From the NCBI RefSeq assembly GCF_024448955.1, contig NZ_JAMOIH010000005.1, positions 124,001-188,000 of the forward strand: a stretch of 64,000 nucleotides of DNA. The letters run 5' to 3'. Below, in pieces: positions 24,728 through 35,040 of this stretch (position 1 is the stretch's first letter; the number at the start of each line of letters is the position of its first letter). This stretch comes from Stutzerimonas stutzeri. GTDB lineage: Bacteria > Pseudomonadota > Gammaproteobacteria > Pseudomonadales > Pseudomonadaceae. Made by a program: the position numbers and the translations under genes. The notes beneath the pieces are model-generated. The model saw nothing but the letters and a program-made list of their open reading frames with translations. It was not told the DNA's origin and did no database searches.

Positions 24728-25692
24728 CGGGGCGCCCCAGGATGCTGCACGCTGAGGTGTTCACGCAGCTGCTCGATTAGCTCGCGCTGGGTGTCGAGCG
24801 GCATCAACGGCAGTCGCAGGCGATCTGCCAGACGGCGCCACCGAGCGGTGCGGGCCTCGCCCTGGCTGCGGTAGGCCTGACGTATGGCGGCATCGTGGCT
24901 GTCCAGCTCCAGCCGTGCGCCAGACTGGGCGAAGCGCAGCAGGCCGGCAGCGGGCAGGGCGTGGTCGAGCGGATCGAACACCGGAATCAGTAACAGGTCG
25001 ACGTGGCGGGCGAGCAAGGTCAGCTGCTGTTCGGCGGCATCGCTCAGGGTGCGCTCGTCGCAGACGATCACCGCCAGGCTGCCGGGACGCAGCACTTCGC
25101 GGGCGCGCCTGAGGGCCATGCCGAAGGCGTCGGCATCGCAATTCTGGTCGGTATTCAAGTTGGCGTTGGCGCGGGCCAGACGATCGAGCAGCTGCAACAG
25201 GCTCTGCTTGCTGCGCCGGGGTTTTACCTCGTGCTGCTCGCCACAGCCAAAAACCAGGCCGCCGACGCGGTCGTTGTGACTCAGCGCGGCCCAGCCGACC
25301 AGGCTGGCAGCCTGAGCGGCCAGTACCGATTTGAAGGCCAGACCACTGCCGAAGAACAACCGGGGGCTTTGTTCCACAAGGATGTAAATGGGCCGTTCGC
25401 GCTCCTCGTGGAACAGCTTGGTATGGGGCTCCTGAGTGCGCGCCGTTACCCGCCAGTCGATGGTGCGCACATCGTCGCCCGCCTGATAGATGCGCACCTG
25501 GTCGAAATCCACACCGCGCCCGCGGAGCTTGGAGTGATGCAGACCGACCAGTGGGCTGCGGCGGTGGGGGGTAGAAAACAACGGAACTTCCCTGACGCGG
25601 TGACGCATGTCGATCAGCTGGGCCAGGCTCAGGCGAATGCCAGCTTCAGGCGAGGGCGTCGCGTCGCTGCCAGACGATGGCGAGGGTTGCAT
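24724..25692 (-). CDS. DUF58-domain protein of the MoxR operon
   Basis: 322-aa cytoplasmic protein. The DUF58 signature is visible in HHSKLRGRGVDFDQVRIYQA and DDVRTIDWRVTAR, and a VWA-like fold follows (YILVEQSPRLFFGS). The start at 25692 overlaps the moxR stop by one base; a longer upstream frame overlies moxR in another frame and is not believable. It is usually co-transcribed with a MoxR ATPase, which may act on it. Confidence 0.9.
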   Translation of the reverse strand: MQPSPSSGSDATPSPEAGIRLSLAQLIDMRHRVREVPLFSTPHRRSPLVGLHHSKLRGRGVDFDQVRIYQAGDDVRTIDWRVTARTQEPHTKLFHEERERPIYILVEQSPRLFFGSGLAFKSVLAAQAASLVGWAALSHNDRVGGLVFGCGEQHEVKPRRSKQSLLQLLDRLARANANLNTDQNCDADAFGMALRRAREVLRPGSLAVIVCDERTLSDAAEQQLTLLARHVDLLLIPVFDPLDHALPAAGLLRFAQSGARLELDSHDAAIRQAYRSQGEARTARWRRLADRLRLPLMPLDTQRELIEQLREHLSVQHPGAPR

Positions 25693-26651
25693 CAGGCCAC
25701 CGCGACCACGTCGAGGATGCGTTGCAGCACTCGATCCTGATCGATGCCGGCGGCTTCCGCTTCGAACGAGAGGATTAGCCGGTGGCGCAGCACATCGAAC
25801 AGCATGGCCTGGATGTCTTCCGGGCTGACGAAATCGCGGCCCGCCAGCCAAGCGTGGGCGCGGGCGCAGCGATCCAGCGAGATCGAACCGCGCGGGCTGG
25901 CGCCATAAGCGATCCAGCCGGCCAGCTCGGCATCGAACTTGGCGGGCGTGCGGGTCGCCATGACTAGCTGCACCAAATATTCCTCCACCGCATCGGCCAT
26001 ATACAGGCCGAGAATTTCCTTACGCGCGGCGAAGATGGCTTGCTGCGAGACGCGGTGTTCCGGAGGGGTTTCGCCGTTGATGGCCTCGCCACGGGCCTGC
26101 TGAAGGATGCGCCGCTCCACCGAGGCATCGGGAAAGCCCAGCTTCACATGCATCAGGAAGCGGTCGAGCTGCGCTTCCGGCAGTGGGTACGTGCCCTCCT
26201 GCTCGATGGGGTTCTGCGTAGCCATTACCAGAAACAGGGGCGACAGGTCGTAGGTGCTGCGGCCGACGCTGACTTGGCGCTCGGCCATGGCTTCGAGCAG
26301 CGCCGACTGGACCTTTGCCGGGGCGCGATTGATTTCGTCGGCCAGTACCAGATTGTGAAAGATCGGGCCCTGTTGAAACACGAAGCTACCGGTTTCCGGG
26401 CGGTATATTTCCGTGCCAGTGATGTCGGCCGGAAGCAGGTCCGGGGTGAACTGAATGCGATGGAATTCGGCCTCCAGGCCACCGGCCAGCTCCTTGATCG
26501 CGCGGGTCTTGGCCAGGCCCGGAGCGCCTTCGACGAGCAAATGCCCGTCGGCCAGCAAAGCGATCAGCAAACGCTCGATTAGCCGTTCCTGGCCGAGGAT
26601 CTGGGTTGATAGGAACTGTCGCAAGGCGACTATTGCTTCACGGTGGACCAT
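25692..26651 (-). CDS. MoxR-family AAA+ ATPase
   Basis: 319-aa ATPase, first gene of the operon. Walker A is visible as the altered EGAPGLAKT (about 41-49), Walker B as NLVLADEIN (about 105-113) and sensor 1 as VMATQNPIEQEG (about 147). MoxR proteins act as chaperone-like partners of VWA proteins, which fits the batA and batB genes downstream. The 280 bases separating it from gdhB carry divergent promoters that I cannot place precisely. Confidence 0.93.
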   Translation of the reverse strand: MVHREAIVALRQFLSTQILGQERLIERLLIALLADGHLLVEGAPGLAKTRAIKELAGGLEAEFHRIQFTPDLLPADITGTEIYRPETGSFVFQQGPIFHNLVLADEINRAPAKVQSALLEAMAERQVSVGRSTYDLSPLFLVMATQNPIEQEGTYPLPEAQLDRFLMHVKLGFPDASVERRILQQARGEAINGETPPEHRVSQQAIFAARKEILGLYMADAVEEYLVQLVMATRTPAKFDAELAGWIAYGASPRGSISLDRCARAHAWLAGRDFVSPEDIQAMLFDVLRHRLILSFEAEAAGIDQDRVLQRILDVVAVA

Positions 26652-26931
26652 CGCTGAGCTCTTCTGCTGGGAATGTCGGGGCGGGGCGCTCGACGTCGCG
26701 ACTTTAATTCATTTGCCGGGGAGCGAGCTATGCGCGGCTCGGCAACTTCGTCGCCTCAGGAGGTACCAACGCATTGGAGACAGCTTGGCAGCGCCTATGG
26801 CTCGCCGGGTCGGGCAGGCTCATATTGATGCAATCCTTGTCTGCTGAACTACCGTTGAACTTGAACGTTGCGCCGCCAGTCTGGTGCCGCGACTGCCTTA
26901 ACCGAATCTCAAGCCAGAATGGAGCGAACCA

Positions 26932-29900
26932 ATGGCGTTCTTTACCGCTGCCAGCAAAGCCGACTTTCAGCAACAACTGCAAGTGGCCCTGGCGCAGCAT
27001 GTCGACGAGAGACTCCTGCCACAAGTGGGACTTTTCGCCGAGCAGTTCTTCGGAATTGTCGCCCTGCCCGAACTCACCCAGCGACGCATGACCGATCTCG
27101 TCGGTTCGACACTTGCCAGTTGGCGTCTGTTGGAGCGTTTCGATCCGGCCAGTCCGGAGGTGCATGTCTTCAATCCTGACTACGAGAAGCACGGTTGGCA
27201 GTCGACCCATAGTGTGGTCGAGGTGCTGCATCCGGATATGCCGTTCCTGGTGGACTCGGTACGGATGGAGCTGACCCGCCGCGGTTATGCGATTCATACG
27301 CTACAGAACAGCGTGCTACAGGTTCGCCGGAACGCCGATGGCAGCCTGATCGAGCTGCTGCCTAAAGGGCGCTCCGCCGAGGACAGCAAGGCCGAGTCGT
27401 TGATCTTCGTCGAGATAGACCGCTGCGCCAGTGCCGCTGCCTTGCGCGAACTGGAGCAGTCGCTGCATGCCGTGCTCGCCGACGTGCGTATTACCGTGAA
27501 CGACTTCCCGCCCATGAAGGCCAAGGCCGAGGAGCATTGCGCCCGGCTGAGCGCATTGCCGCAGCAGGCCGGCGACGGGCAGCTGACGGAGATAATGGAT
27601 TTCATGCGCTGGCTCGCCGATGACCACTTCACCTTCCTCGGTTATGAAGAATTCACCGTGGTGGATCAGGGTGACGGCGGGCGCATCGTGTATGACGAGT
27701 CGTCACTGCTGGGCTTGTCACGTACGCTGCGCACCGGGTTGGAGGAAAGCGATCAGCTGATCATGTCGCCGGCCCTGGCCTATCTACGCGAGCCGCTGCT
27801 GCTGTCGTTCGCCAAGGCAGCGACGCCGAGCCGGGTGCATCGCCCGGCCTATCCCGATTTCGTTTCCATCCGCGAGTTCGACGAACAGGGGCGGGTGGTC
27901 AAGGAATGTCGTTTCCTCGGGCTCTTCACCTCGTCGGTCTACACCCAGAGCGTGCGGCGGATTCCCTATATCCGCAGCAAGGTCGCGCAGGTGGTCGAGC
28001 GCTCTCACTTCGACGACTCGGCGCATCTGGCCAAGGAGCTGATCCAGGTACTCGAAGTGCTGCCGCGCGATGAGCTGTTCCAGATGACCCTGGATCAGTT
28101 GTTCGACACCGCGATCGCCATCGTGCAGATCCAGGAACGGAACAAACTGCGGTTGTTCCTGCGCACCGACCCTTACCGCCGCTTTTTCTACTGCCTGGTC
28201 TATGTTCCGCGTGACAGTTATTCGACCGAAACGCGATTGCGCATTCAACAGGTGCTGATGGATCGGCTGGAAGCCAGCGGCTGCGAATTCTCCACTTACT
28301 TCTCCGAATCCGTGCTCATTCGCGTGCAATTCCTGCTGCGTGTGGATCCGGGCAAGCAGGTGCAGTTCGACGCGGCGCAACTGGAACGGGAAATCGTGCA
28401 GGCCTGCCGCACCTGGCAGGACGATTATTCCAGCGTAGTGATCGAGCGCTTCGGCGAGGGGCAGGGCACCGGCATCCTCGCCGATTTTGCCAAGGGTTTT
28501 CCGGCTGGCTACCGCGAACGCTTTGCGCCGCATTCGGCTGCGGTGGACATGCAGCATGTGCTGAGCCTGAGCGAAGAACGGCCGCTGGTAATGAGCTTTT
28601 ACCAGCCGATCACCGCCGCTGAGAATCGCCTGCACTGCAAGCTGTATCACCTCGACACGCCTCTGCCTTTGTCGGACATGCTGCCCATCCTGGAAAACCT
28701 CGGCCTGCGGGTGCTCGGCGAGTTTCCCTTCCATCTGCGGCACAAAAATGGGCGCGAATACTGGATTCACGATTTCGCCTTTACCTACGCCGAAGGTCTG
28801 GAAATCGACCTGATGGAGATCAACGAGCCGCTGCAGGATGCCTTCATTGCCATACACAACGGCCAGGCGGAAAACGATGCCTTCAACCGACTGGTGCTGA
28901 CTGCCGGCCTGACCTGGCGTGAAGTGGCGCTGCTGCGCGCCTATGGACGCTATCTCAAGCAGATCCGCATGGGCTTCGATCTGGGATACATCGCCAGCGC
29001 ATTGCTCAACCACACCGACATCGCCCGCGAACTGGTACGCCTGTTCAAGATGCGTTTCTACCTGGCGCGCAAGCTCGGCGAAGAAGATCTGGCCGACAAG
29101 CAGGCACGCCTGGAGCAGGCCATCGTCACTGCTCTGGATGATGTCGCGGTACTGAACGAAGATCGCATCCTGCGGCGCTACCTGGCCCTGATCAAGGCGA
29201 CGCTGCGGACCAACTTCTACCAGACCGATGCCAGCGGGAAATTGAAAAGCTATTTCAGCTTCAAGCTCGATCCCCGCTCGATTCCGGAGATGCCGCGACC
29301 GGCACCGAAATTCGAGATATTCGTCTATTCGCCCCGGGTCGAAGGCGTTCATCTGCGAGGTGGCAAGGTGGCGCGTGGTGGGCTGCGCTGGTCGGATCGT
29401 GAAGAGGATTACCGCACCGAGGTGTTGGGGCTGGTGAAGGCGCAGCAGGTGAAGAACGCGATCATCGTGCCGGGTGGTGCCAAGGGCGGCTTCGTTCCGC
29501 GCCGGCTGCCGACAAGCGGCTCGCGCGACGAGGTGTTGGCCGAAGGGATCGCCTGCTATCGGATTTTCATTAGTGGCTTACTGGATATAACCGACAACCT
29601 CAAGGACGGCAACGTCGTCCCGCCGGTCAACGTGTTGCGCTATGACGAAGACGATCCCTATCTGGTAGTGGCGGCCGACAAGGGTACCGCGACCTTTTCC
29701 GACATCGCCAACGGCATCGCCGCCGAATACGATTTCTGGCTGGGCGATGCCTTTGCCTCCGGTGGCTCGGCGGGTTACGACCACAAGAAGATGGGTATCA
29801 CTGCCAGAGGGGCCTGGGTCTCGGTGCAGCGGCATTTCCGCGAACGTGGCATCGACGTTCAGCGCGATCCGGTCAGCGTGATCGGCATCGGCGATATGGC

Positions 29901-31782
29901 CGGTGATGTTTTCGGCAACGGCTTGCTGATGTCCGAAACCCTGCAGATGGTCGCGGCGTTCAACCACCTGCACATCTTCATCGACCCCGATCCGGATGCC
30001 GCGCGCAGCTTCATCGAGCGCAAGCGTCTGTTCGATCTGCCGCGTTCGTCCTGGGCCGATTACGATGTCTCGCTGATTTCGGCGGGCGGCGGCGTTTTTT
30101 CGCGGTCAGCCAAGCGCATCGCGATCACCCCGCAGATGAAAGCGCGTTTCGACATCGCCGCGGATCAGCTCACACCTGCCGAACTGATTCATGCATTGCT
30201 CAAGGCGCCGGTCGATCTGCTCTGGAACGGCGGTATCGGTACCTACATCAAGAGCAGCATGGAGAGCCACGCCGATGTAGGCGACAAGGCCAACGACGTG
30301 CTGCGCGTCAACGGTAACGAAGTGCGGGCCAAAGTGATCGGAGAGGGCGGCAACCTGGGCGTCACGCAACTGGGGCGGGTCGAATACGGCCTGCACGGTG
30401 GTGCCTCGAACACCGACTTCATCGATAACGCCGGTGGGGTCAACTGCTCCGACCATGAGGTCAACATCAAGATCCTGCTCAACGAGATCGTCAGCGCCGG
30501 CGACATGACTGGCAAGCAGCGTGATCAGTTGCTGTTCGAGATGACCGATGCGGTGGCCGAACTGGTGTTGCATGACAACTACAAGCAGACCCAGGCGCTG
30601 TCGCAAGCGCAGCACCGTGCCCGTGAAGGCGGCGGTGAGTACAAGCGGTTGATCAGCGGCCTTGAAGCCGATGGATTGCTGGATCGTGCGCTGGAATTCC
30701 TACCGAGCGACGAGGCGTTGGCTGAGCGCGCAAGCCAGGGCCAGGGGCTGACGCGCGCCGAGCTGTCGGTGCTCATTTCGTACAGCAAGATCGATCTGAA
30801 AGAGGCGCTGCTGCAGTCACGCGTGCCGGACGATGCCTATCTGGCGCGGGAGATGGAGAGCGCATTCCCGCAGCTGCTGAGCGAGCGTTATCGTCAGCCG
30901 ATGCTGCAGCATCGCCTCAAGCGCGAGATCGTCAGCACGCAGATCGCCAACGACCTGATCAACAATATGGGCATCACCTTCGTGCAGCGCCTCAGAGAGG
31001 CCACCGGCCTGAGCGCCGCGAACGTCGCTGGCGCCTACGTGATCGTGCGGGACATCTTCCATCTGCCGCACTGGTTCCGCCAGATCGAAGCGCTGGATTA
31101 CAAGGTGCCGGCCGAGCTGCAGCTCAATCTGATGAATGAGCTCATGCGACTGGGCCGCCGTGCGACTCGCTGGTTCCTGCGCAACCGTCGCAACGAACTG
31201 GACGCGGCACGTGACATCGCTCATTTCGGACCGCGTGTGGCGGCGCTAGGCCTTAAGCTCGACGCGCTGCTGCAAGGCGGTACGCGTGAGTTGTGGCAGG
31301 GCCGTTACGAGCGTTACACCGAGGCAGGCGTCCCCGAGTTGCTGGCGCGGATGGTGGCTGGCACCAACCACCTGTACACCTTGTTGCCAATCCTCGAAGC
31401 CGCCGACAAGACCGGCCAGCCACCGGCTGACGTCGCCGCAGCCTATTTTGCCGTCGGGGGCGCGCTGGAGTTGCCCTGGTATCTGCAGCAAATCACCGCG
31501 CTTCCGGTCGAGAACAACTGGCAGGCGCTGGCGCGAGAGAGTTTCCGCGATGATCTCGATGCTCAGCAGCGTGCGATCACGGTGTCGGTGCTGCAGATGA
31601 GTGACGCACCGGAAGATCTGGATGAGCGGGTTCAGCTCTGGCTGGCGCAGCGTGAGTATCAGGTCCAGCGCTGGCGGCGGATGCTGGTCGAGTTGCAGGG
31701 CGCCAGCAGTGTCGACTACGCAATGTACGCCGTCGCTGGTCGCGAGTTGCAGGACTTGGCGCTGAACAGCACGCAGCAGTAG
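26932..31782 (+). CDS. gdhB: NAD-specific glutamate dehydrogenase, 180-kDa class
   Basis: 1616-aa enzyme converting glutamate to 2-oxoglutarate and ammonia with NAD, mostly catabolic in pseudomonads. The catalytic core lies around residues 810-1180, with KVARGGLRWSDREEDYRTE, the lysine-containing GGAKGGFV loop, and a nucleotide-binding part (GIGDMAGDVFGNGLLMSE). Long N-terminal (regulatory, ACT-like) and C-terminal parts are characteristic of this class, whose activity is often allosterically controlled by arginine. GGAG precedes the ATG at the right distance. It is a single-gene unit ended by a strong terminator. Confidence 0.96.
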   Translation: MAFFTAASKADFQQQLQVALAQHVDERLLPQVGLFAEQFFGIVALPELTQRRMTDLVGSTLASWRLLERFDPASPEVHVFNPDYEKHGWQSTHSVVEVLHPDMPFLVDSVRMELTRRGYAIHTLQNSVLQVRRNADGSLIELLPKGRSAEDSKAESLIFVEIDRCASAAALRELEQSLHAVLADVRITVNDFPPMKAKAEEHCARLSALPQQAGDGQLTEIMDFMRWLADDHFTFLGYEEFTVVDQGDGGRIVYDESSLLGLSRTLRTGLEESDQLIMSPALAYLREPLLLSFAKAATPSRVHRPAYPDFVSIREFDEQGRVVKECRFLGLFTSSVYTQSVRRIPYIRSKVAQVVERSHFDDSAHLAKELIQVLEVLPRDELFQMTLDQLFDTAIAIVQIQERNKLRLFLRTDPYRRFFYCLVYVPRDSYSTETRLRIQQVLMDRLEASGCEFSTYFSESVLIRVQFLLRVDPGKQVQFDAAQLEREIVQACRTWQDDYSSVVIERFGEGQGTGILADFAKGFPAGYRERFAPHSAAVDMQHVLSLSEERPLVMSFYQPITAAENRLHCKLYHLDTPLPLSDMLPILENLGLRVLGEFPFHLRHKNGREYWIHDFAFTYAEGLEIDLMEINEPLQDAFIAIHNGQAENDAFNRLVLTAGLTWREVALLRAYGRYLKQIRMGFDLGYIASALLNHTDIARELVRLFKMRFYLARKLGEEDLADKQARLEQAIVTALDDVAVLNEDRILRRYLALIKATLRTNFYQTDASGKLKSYFSFKLDPRSIPEMPRPAPKFEIFVYSPRVEGVHLRGGKVARGGLRWSDREEDYRTEVLGLVKAQQVKNAIIVPGGAKGGFVPRRLPTSGSRDEVLAEGIACYRIFISGLLDITDNLKDGNVVPPVNVLRYDEDDPYLVVAADKGTATFSDIANGIAAEYDFWLGDAFASGGSAGYDHKKMGITARGAWVSVQRHFRERGIDVQRDPVSVIGIGDMAGDVFGNGLLMSETLQMVAAFNHLHIFIDPDPDAARSFIERKRLFDLPRSSWADYDVSLISAGGGVFSRSAKRIAITPQMKARFDIAADQLTPAELIHALLKAPVDLLWNGGIGTYIKSSMESHADVGDKANDVLRVNGNEVRAKVIGEGGNLGVTQLGRVEYGLHGGASNTDFIDNAGGVNCSDHEVNIKILLNEIVSAGDMTGKQRDQLLFEMTDAVAELVLHDNYKQTQALSQAQHRAREGGGEYKRLISGLEADGLLDRALEFLPSDEALAERASQGQGLTRAELSVLISYSKIDLKEALLQSRVPDDAYLAREMESAFPQLLSERYRQPMLQHRLKREIVSTQIANDLINNMGITFVQRLREATGLSAANVAGAYVIVRDIFHLPHWFRQIEALDYKVPAELQLNLMNELMRLGRRATRWFLRNRRNELDAARDIAHFGPRVAALGLKLDALLQGGTRELWQGRYERYTEAGVPELLARMVAGTNHLYTLLPILEAADKTGQPPADVAAAYFAVGGALELPWYLQQITALPVENNWQALARESFRDDLDAQQRAITVSVLQMSDAPEDLDERVQLWLAQREYQVQRWRRMLVELQGASSVDYAMYAVAGRELQDLALNSTQQ

Positions 31783-31829
31783 GTAACGGCTGGCTGCCGG
31801 ACTGCTCTGCAGTTGGTTGCGCTTACTGA

Positions 31830-31858
31830 AACGCCGGTGCATTTGCACCGGCGTTTTT
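31830..31858 (+). terminator. Rho-independent terminator after gdhB
   Basis: A perfect 12-pair stem AACGCCGGTGCA/TGCACCGGCGTT with a two-base gap, followed by a run of T, 48 bases after the gdhB stop. Confidence 0.93.
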
Positions 31859-31943
31859 GTGTGATCGAGCTGTGGTCACGCGTTGGGTTCGTCTCGTATC
31901 GCTGCTCCCGCGACAGGAACGGCGTCCAGTTCCCTTGTGCGGG

Positions 31944-32864
31944 TTAGTTGCCCAGCCGAAAACGGGTTATCTGAGGCAGCGTGTGTAGATAACGCACCAT
32001 GTCCGGCGCTCCGGCCAGTTTCAGCCCTTCGCCAAGGGCATTGGCGGCCGGCTGTCGCTTGTCCAGCAGGAGCAATTCAGTGTTGTTGGCGTTTCGCAAA
32101 AGCGTCAAGCGGGCGTACGGGATCTTCGCTTCCAGCAACAGCCCCATGAATTCACGATCGTTCCAGGCCTGCGCTGGCATGGTGATGGCGTGGTATTCGT
32201 TATCCAGAGTATGCAGCCCGCCCGCGTCGAGCCGGTAGTCGGTCAGCTCGCAAGGCAGGCTCACCTCCAGACCACGCAGTCGCGCATAGGCGATCGCACA
32301 GGCGAAGGCTTCGGCATGGTATTCACCCGACCAGTAGATGCGCTCGCCCAGCCAACTGGCCTGACGAAGCTCGATCGAAGCCCGAGTTAGAAAATCGGGC
32401 AGGGCGGTGGTAATGGTCCGCACGAAATCCTTATAGCTGATCACGCGGAGTTGACGGCAGGCTGGTGTGGCAGCCAGGGCTTCGAACGTCGGATAGGTCA
32501 TTCCGTCGGCGCTTTGGCCACCGAGCCCGTCGATCTGTCGCAGGTCGATTGCCCGATGGCTGCTCTGCTCCTGACGCACGAGCCGCATCAAAGCCGCGCG
32601 AGCTCGGGCCTTGTCTTCCTGTATCGGGCCGGACAGGGCGCTTCTGGGGAGGTCGACGAATCGCTGCAGGCACGGTCCGTCGCTCCAGAAGATGCTCGGT
32701 GCCGGTTCGCAGAGTGGGGCGAACGGCAATCGGATCTGGCTGGCGTGCTCAAGAATCTGGCGCGGCGATTTGCCGGTCAGCCCAAGGCACTGGGCAAATC
32801 TGGCGATTCGGGAAGTCACGGGTGGCATCGGCTCGGGCAAGCTCATCATTGTGGATGAACGCAT
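31944..32864 (-). CDS. Conserved pseudomonad protein of unknown function (possibly DUF6685)
   Basis: About 306 aa, soluble, with no signal peptide or membrane segment. I do not recognise motifs with certainty; it may belong to the DUF6685 family. Conserved-looking parts include YWSGEYHAEAFACAIAYARL and PAQAWNDREFMGLLLEAKIP in the second half. The start is uncertain: ATGs at 32864, 32849 and 32846 are all possible and none has a strong ribosome site. It is divergent from the small gene at 33017. Confidence 0.65.
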   Translation of the reverse strand: MRSSTMMSLPEPMPPVTSRIARFAQCLGLTGKSPRQILEHASQIRLPFAPLCEPAPSIFWSDGPCLQRFVDLPRSALSGPIQEDKARARAALMRLVRQEQSSHRAIDLRQIDGLGGQSADGMTYPTFEALAATPACRQLRVISYKDFVRTITTALPDFLTRASIELRQASWLGERIYWSGEYHAEAFACAIAYARLRGLEVSLPCELTDYRLDAGGLHTLDNEYHAITMPAQAWNDREFMGLLLEAKIPYARLTLLRNANNTELLLLDKRQPAANALGEGLKLAGAPDMVRYLHTLPQITRFRLGN

Positions 32865-33016
32865 GGGGCAACGGTCGAAGTGTGGCAGAGCGGACGAGGC
32901 CGTGCACCGTGTTTGCCGAGCTTTTGCTCGAAGATGAGATATTCGGATACCAGCGATGTATCTTCCGCAGAGCGCCAGTATGGCAAAATCGCTGAGCTGA
33001 TCAATGAGGAGCCTCC

Positions 33017-33238
33017 ATGCCAAGCCTCGTGCTGGATATCGCGCTGCCTGCAGAAAAACTGTTGGCTGTCTACCAGGGGCGCGCCAATCGCATCCTGATC
33101 AAGAGCCGGGAAGGAAGAAATGTCAGCTTGCCGGCCCATCATCTGCGACCCTTTCTGACAACTGCGGGCGTGTTTGGTTCATTCGAGATGGAATTTGCTC
33201 CAGAGGGCCAGCTGATTCGCTTGCGCCGCCTCGATTGA
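33017..33238 (+). CDS. DUF2835-type small protein
   Basis: 73-aa protein, MPSLVLDIALPAEKLLAVYQ at the start, followed by a basic, beta-rich stretch (RILIKSREGRNVSLPAHHLR). This is the pattern of DUF2835, found next to pyrD in pseudomonads. The function is unknown. TGAGGAG lies six bases before the ATG. pyrD begins 111 bases further on. Confidence 0.8.
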   Translation: MPSLVLDIALPAEKLLAVYQGRANRILIKSREGRNVSLPAHHLRPFLTTAGVFGSFEMEFAPEGQLIRLRRLD

Positions 33239-33349
33239 CTCTCGCTCGAATAAGGGCGATGCGGTGTGGTCGAACTGCGTTTCGCCCCGCTGAGAAATCC
33301 TCCTGCCTGCTATACTCCCGCGCCACACTTTCCAGGATCTAGGCTGCGT

Positions 33350-34390
33350 ATGTATAACCTGGCTCGCCAGCTGCTGTTCAAGTTCACCCCCGAGACGTCC
33401 CATGAATTATCGCTCGATCTTATCGGTGCAGGCGGGCGCCTGGGGCTCAATGCGCTGCTGAACAAGACGCCGGCCGCGTTGCCGGTGCGCGTGATGGGCC
33501 TGGATTTTCCCAACCCGGTGGGGCTGGCGGCCGGACTGGATAAAAATGGCGAAGCGATCTGCGGAATGTCCCAGCTGGGATTCGGCTTCGTCGAAGTGGG
33601 TACCGTGACGCCGAGGCCGCAGCCGGGCAACCCGAAGCCGCGTATCTTCCGCCTGCCTGAGGCCGAAGCCATCATCAATCGCATGGGGTTCAACAACCAT
33701 GGGGTCGATGCGCTGCTGGACCGGGTCGATGCAGCGCGATTCAAAGGCATTTTGGGTATCAACATCGGCAAGAATTTCGATACGCCGGTCGAGCGTGCCC
33801 AGGACGATTATCTGCTGTGCCTGGACAAGGTTTATCACCAGGCAAGCTATGTCACCGTCAACGTCAGTTCGCCCAACACGCCGGGACTGCGCAGTCTGCA
33901 GTTCGGTGATTCGCTCAAACAGTTGCTCGACGCGCTTCGCCAGCGCCGTGAAGATCTGGAAATATTGCATGGCAAGCGCGTGCCGCTGGCCATAAAGATC
34001 GCGCCGGACATGAGCGACGAAGAAACCGTTCTGGTGGCCGAAGCGGTGTTTCAGGCTGGGATGGACGCGATCATCGCGACCAACACCACGCTGAGCCGTG
34101 AAGGCGTCGCGGGGCTTGCCCATGCCGACGAAGCCGGTGGGCTTTCGGGGGCTCCGGTGCGCGAGAAAAGCACCCATACCGTCAAGGTGTTGGCTGAAAC
34201 CCTGGCTGGTCGTCTACCGATCATTGCGGTCGGCGGGATCACGGAAGGCCGGCACGCGGCGGAAAAGATCGAAGCCGGAGCGAGCCTCGTTCAGCTGTAT
34301 TCGGGCTTCATCTACAAGGGGCCGGCATTGATACGCGAGGCGGTGGATGCCATCGCTGCGTTGCAATCAAGGAAGGAAGTGAATCGCTGA
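33350..34390 (+). CDS. pyrD: Dihydroorotate dehydrogenase (quinone), class 2
   Basis: 346-aa FMN enzyme of the inner membrane that oxidises dihydroorotate to orotate in pyrimidine synthesis and reduces quinone. Visible are [11 protein letters not shown] (FMN phosphate region), [18 protein letters not shown] with the catalytic serine, and AVGGITEG near the end. The N-terminal amphipathic segment [12 protein letters not shown] is typical of class 2 and fixes the start. A TATACT motif lies 34 bases upstream. Confidence 0.96.
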   Translation: MYNLARQLLFKFTPETSHELSLDLIGAGGRLGLNALLNKTPAALPVRVMGLDFPNPVGLAAGLDKNGEAICGMSQLGFGFVEVGTVTPRPQPGNPKPRIFRLPEAEAIINRMGFNNHGVDALLDRVDAARFKGILGINIGKNFDTPVERAQDDYLLCLDKVYHQASYVTVNVSSPNTPGLRSLQFGDSLKQLLDALRQRREDLEILHGKRVPLAIKIAPDMSDEETVLVAEAVFQAGMDAIIATNTTLSREGVAGLAHADEAGGLSGAPVREKSTHTVKVLAETLAGRLPIIAVGGITEGRHAAEKIEAGASLVQLYSGFIYKGPALIREAVDAIAALQSRKEVNR

Positions 34391-34403
34391 TTGGTTGCCC
34401 GGT

Positions 34404-34438
34404 GGGGCTCCCTTGAGGGAGCCCCGGGCTTCAAGCCC
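34404..34438. terminator. Hairpin pair between pyrD and rmf
   Basis: GGGGCTCCC-TTGA-GGGAGCCCC (34404-34425) and GGGCT-TCA-AGCCC (34426-34438) lie between the convergent ends of pyrD and rmf. They lack a T-run, so termination may be rho-assisted or served in both directions. Confidence 0.6.
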
Positions 34439-34481
34439 GCCGCCCGGGTGGGGCGTGCCAGTTGAGGTCGGTGTGATCGTG

Positions 34482-34697
34482 TCAGCCGACCGCGTGGAGT
34501 TCGTTCAGTCGATGAAGACCGGCGGCGCCGGTCAGACCATCCCAGTTGTCGCCGCGACCCTCCCGCCAGCCGTTAATCCAGGCTTGGCGTACTTCGGGAT
34601 GAGAAAAAGGACAGAGGTCGCGAGATTTACCGTGTATGCCATGCTGATAACCGCGTAGAAATGCTCGTTCCATCGGATCACGCTTGAGTCTTCTCAT
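34482..34697 (-). CDS. rmf: Ribosome modulation factor
   Basis: 71-aa basic protein that dimerises 70S ribosomes into inactive 100S particles in stationary phase. The sequence follows the RMF pattern: MRRLKRDPMERAFLRGYQHG, then a region with WINGWREGRGD. It is convergent with pyrD and divergent from rlmL. In pseudomonads rmf sits between pyrD and rlmL in the same arrangement. Confidence 0.95.
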   Translation of the reverse strand: MRRLKRDPMERAFLRGYQHGIHGKSRDLCPFSHPEVRQAWINGWREGRGDNWDGLTGAAGLHRLNELHAVG

Positions 34698-35040
34698 TGG
34701 GTATTGCCCTCAGTGGTTGACTGGTGTTCCTGTTGACCTCATGGCGAGGTCGGCAGATAGACTGCCAGCGAAGTCCGCTGCCGGCGTGGCGGACCTCTGC
34801 CGGACATCGTTGCGATACCGGGCTGAGTCGAGTTCTAACCTAATGACTCCGGGGCGGGAATGATCGTTTTGTCATAAGCAGGTAACCAAACAGTAGCGCT
34901 GCCCATAAGGCAGGCAAGACGCAGCTTTCCGGCGCCCCATTGCGTCTGATTCACAGTAAGTCATATTGACTGCGCCACCTATCGAACGAGATCCGGAGCG
35001 GGAATCCCCAACCGGTCGCACATATTCTTTGGACCATGCC
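34698..35040. other. Divergent intergenic region between rmf and rlmL
   Basis: 343 bases upstream of both rmf (minus) and rlmL (plus). I see TTGACT/TTGACC blocks around 34718-34740 but no promoter I can place with confidence, and no small open frame with a ribosome site. The bases 34966-35040 could extend rlmL in frame, but the family N-terminus begins at 35041. Confidence 0.5.

Noticed and set aside
27784..29352. 522-codon minus-strand frame inside gdhB
   Set aside because: Antisense shadow of the gdhB reading frame with no recognisable motif.
34966..35040. N-terminal extension of rlmL by 25 codons
   Set aside because: Family members begin at MTDRHELILTCPKG-like sequence; the extension is not conserved in character.
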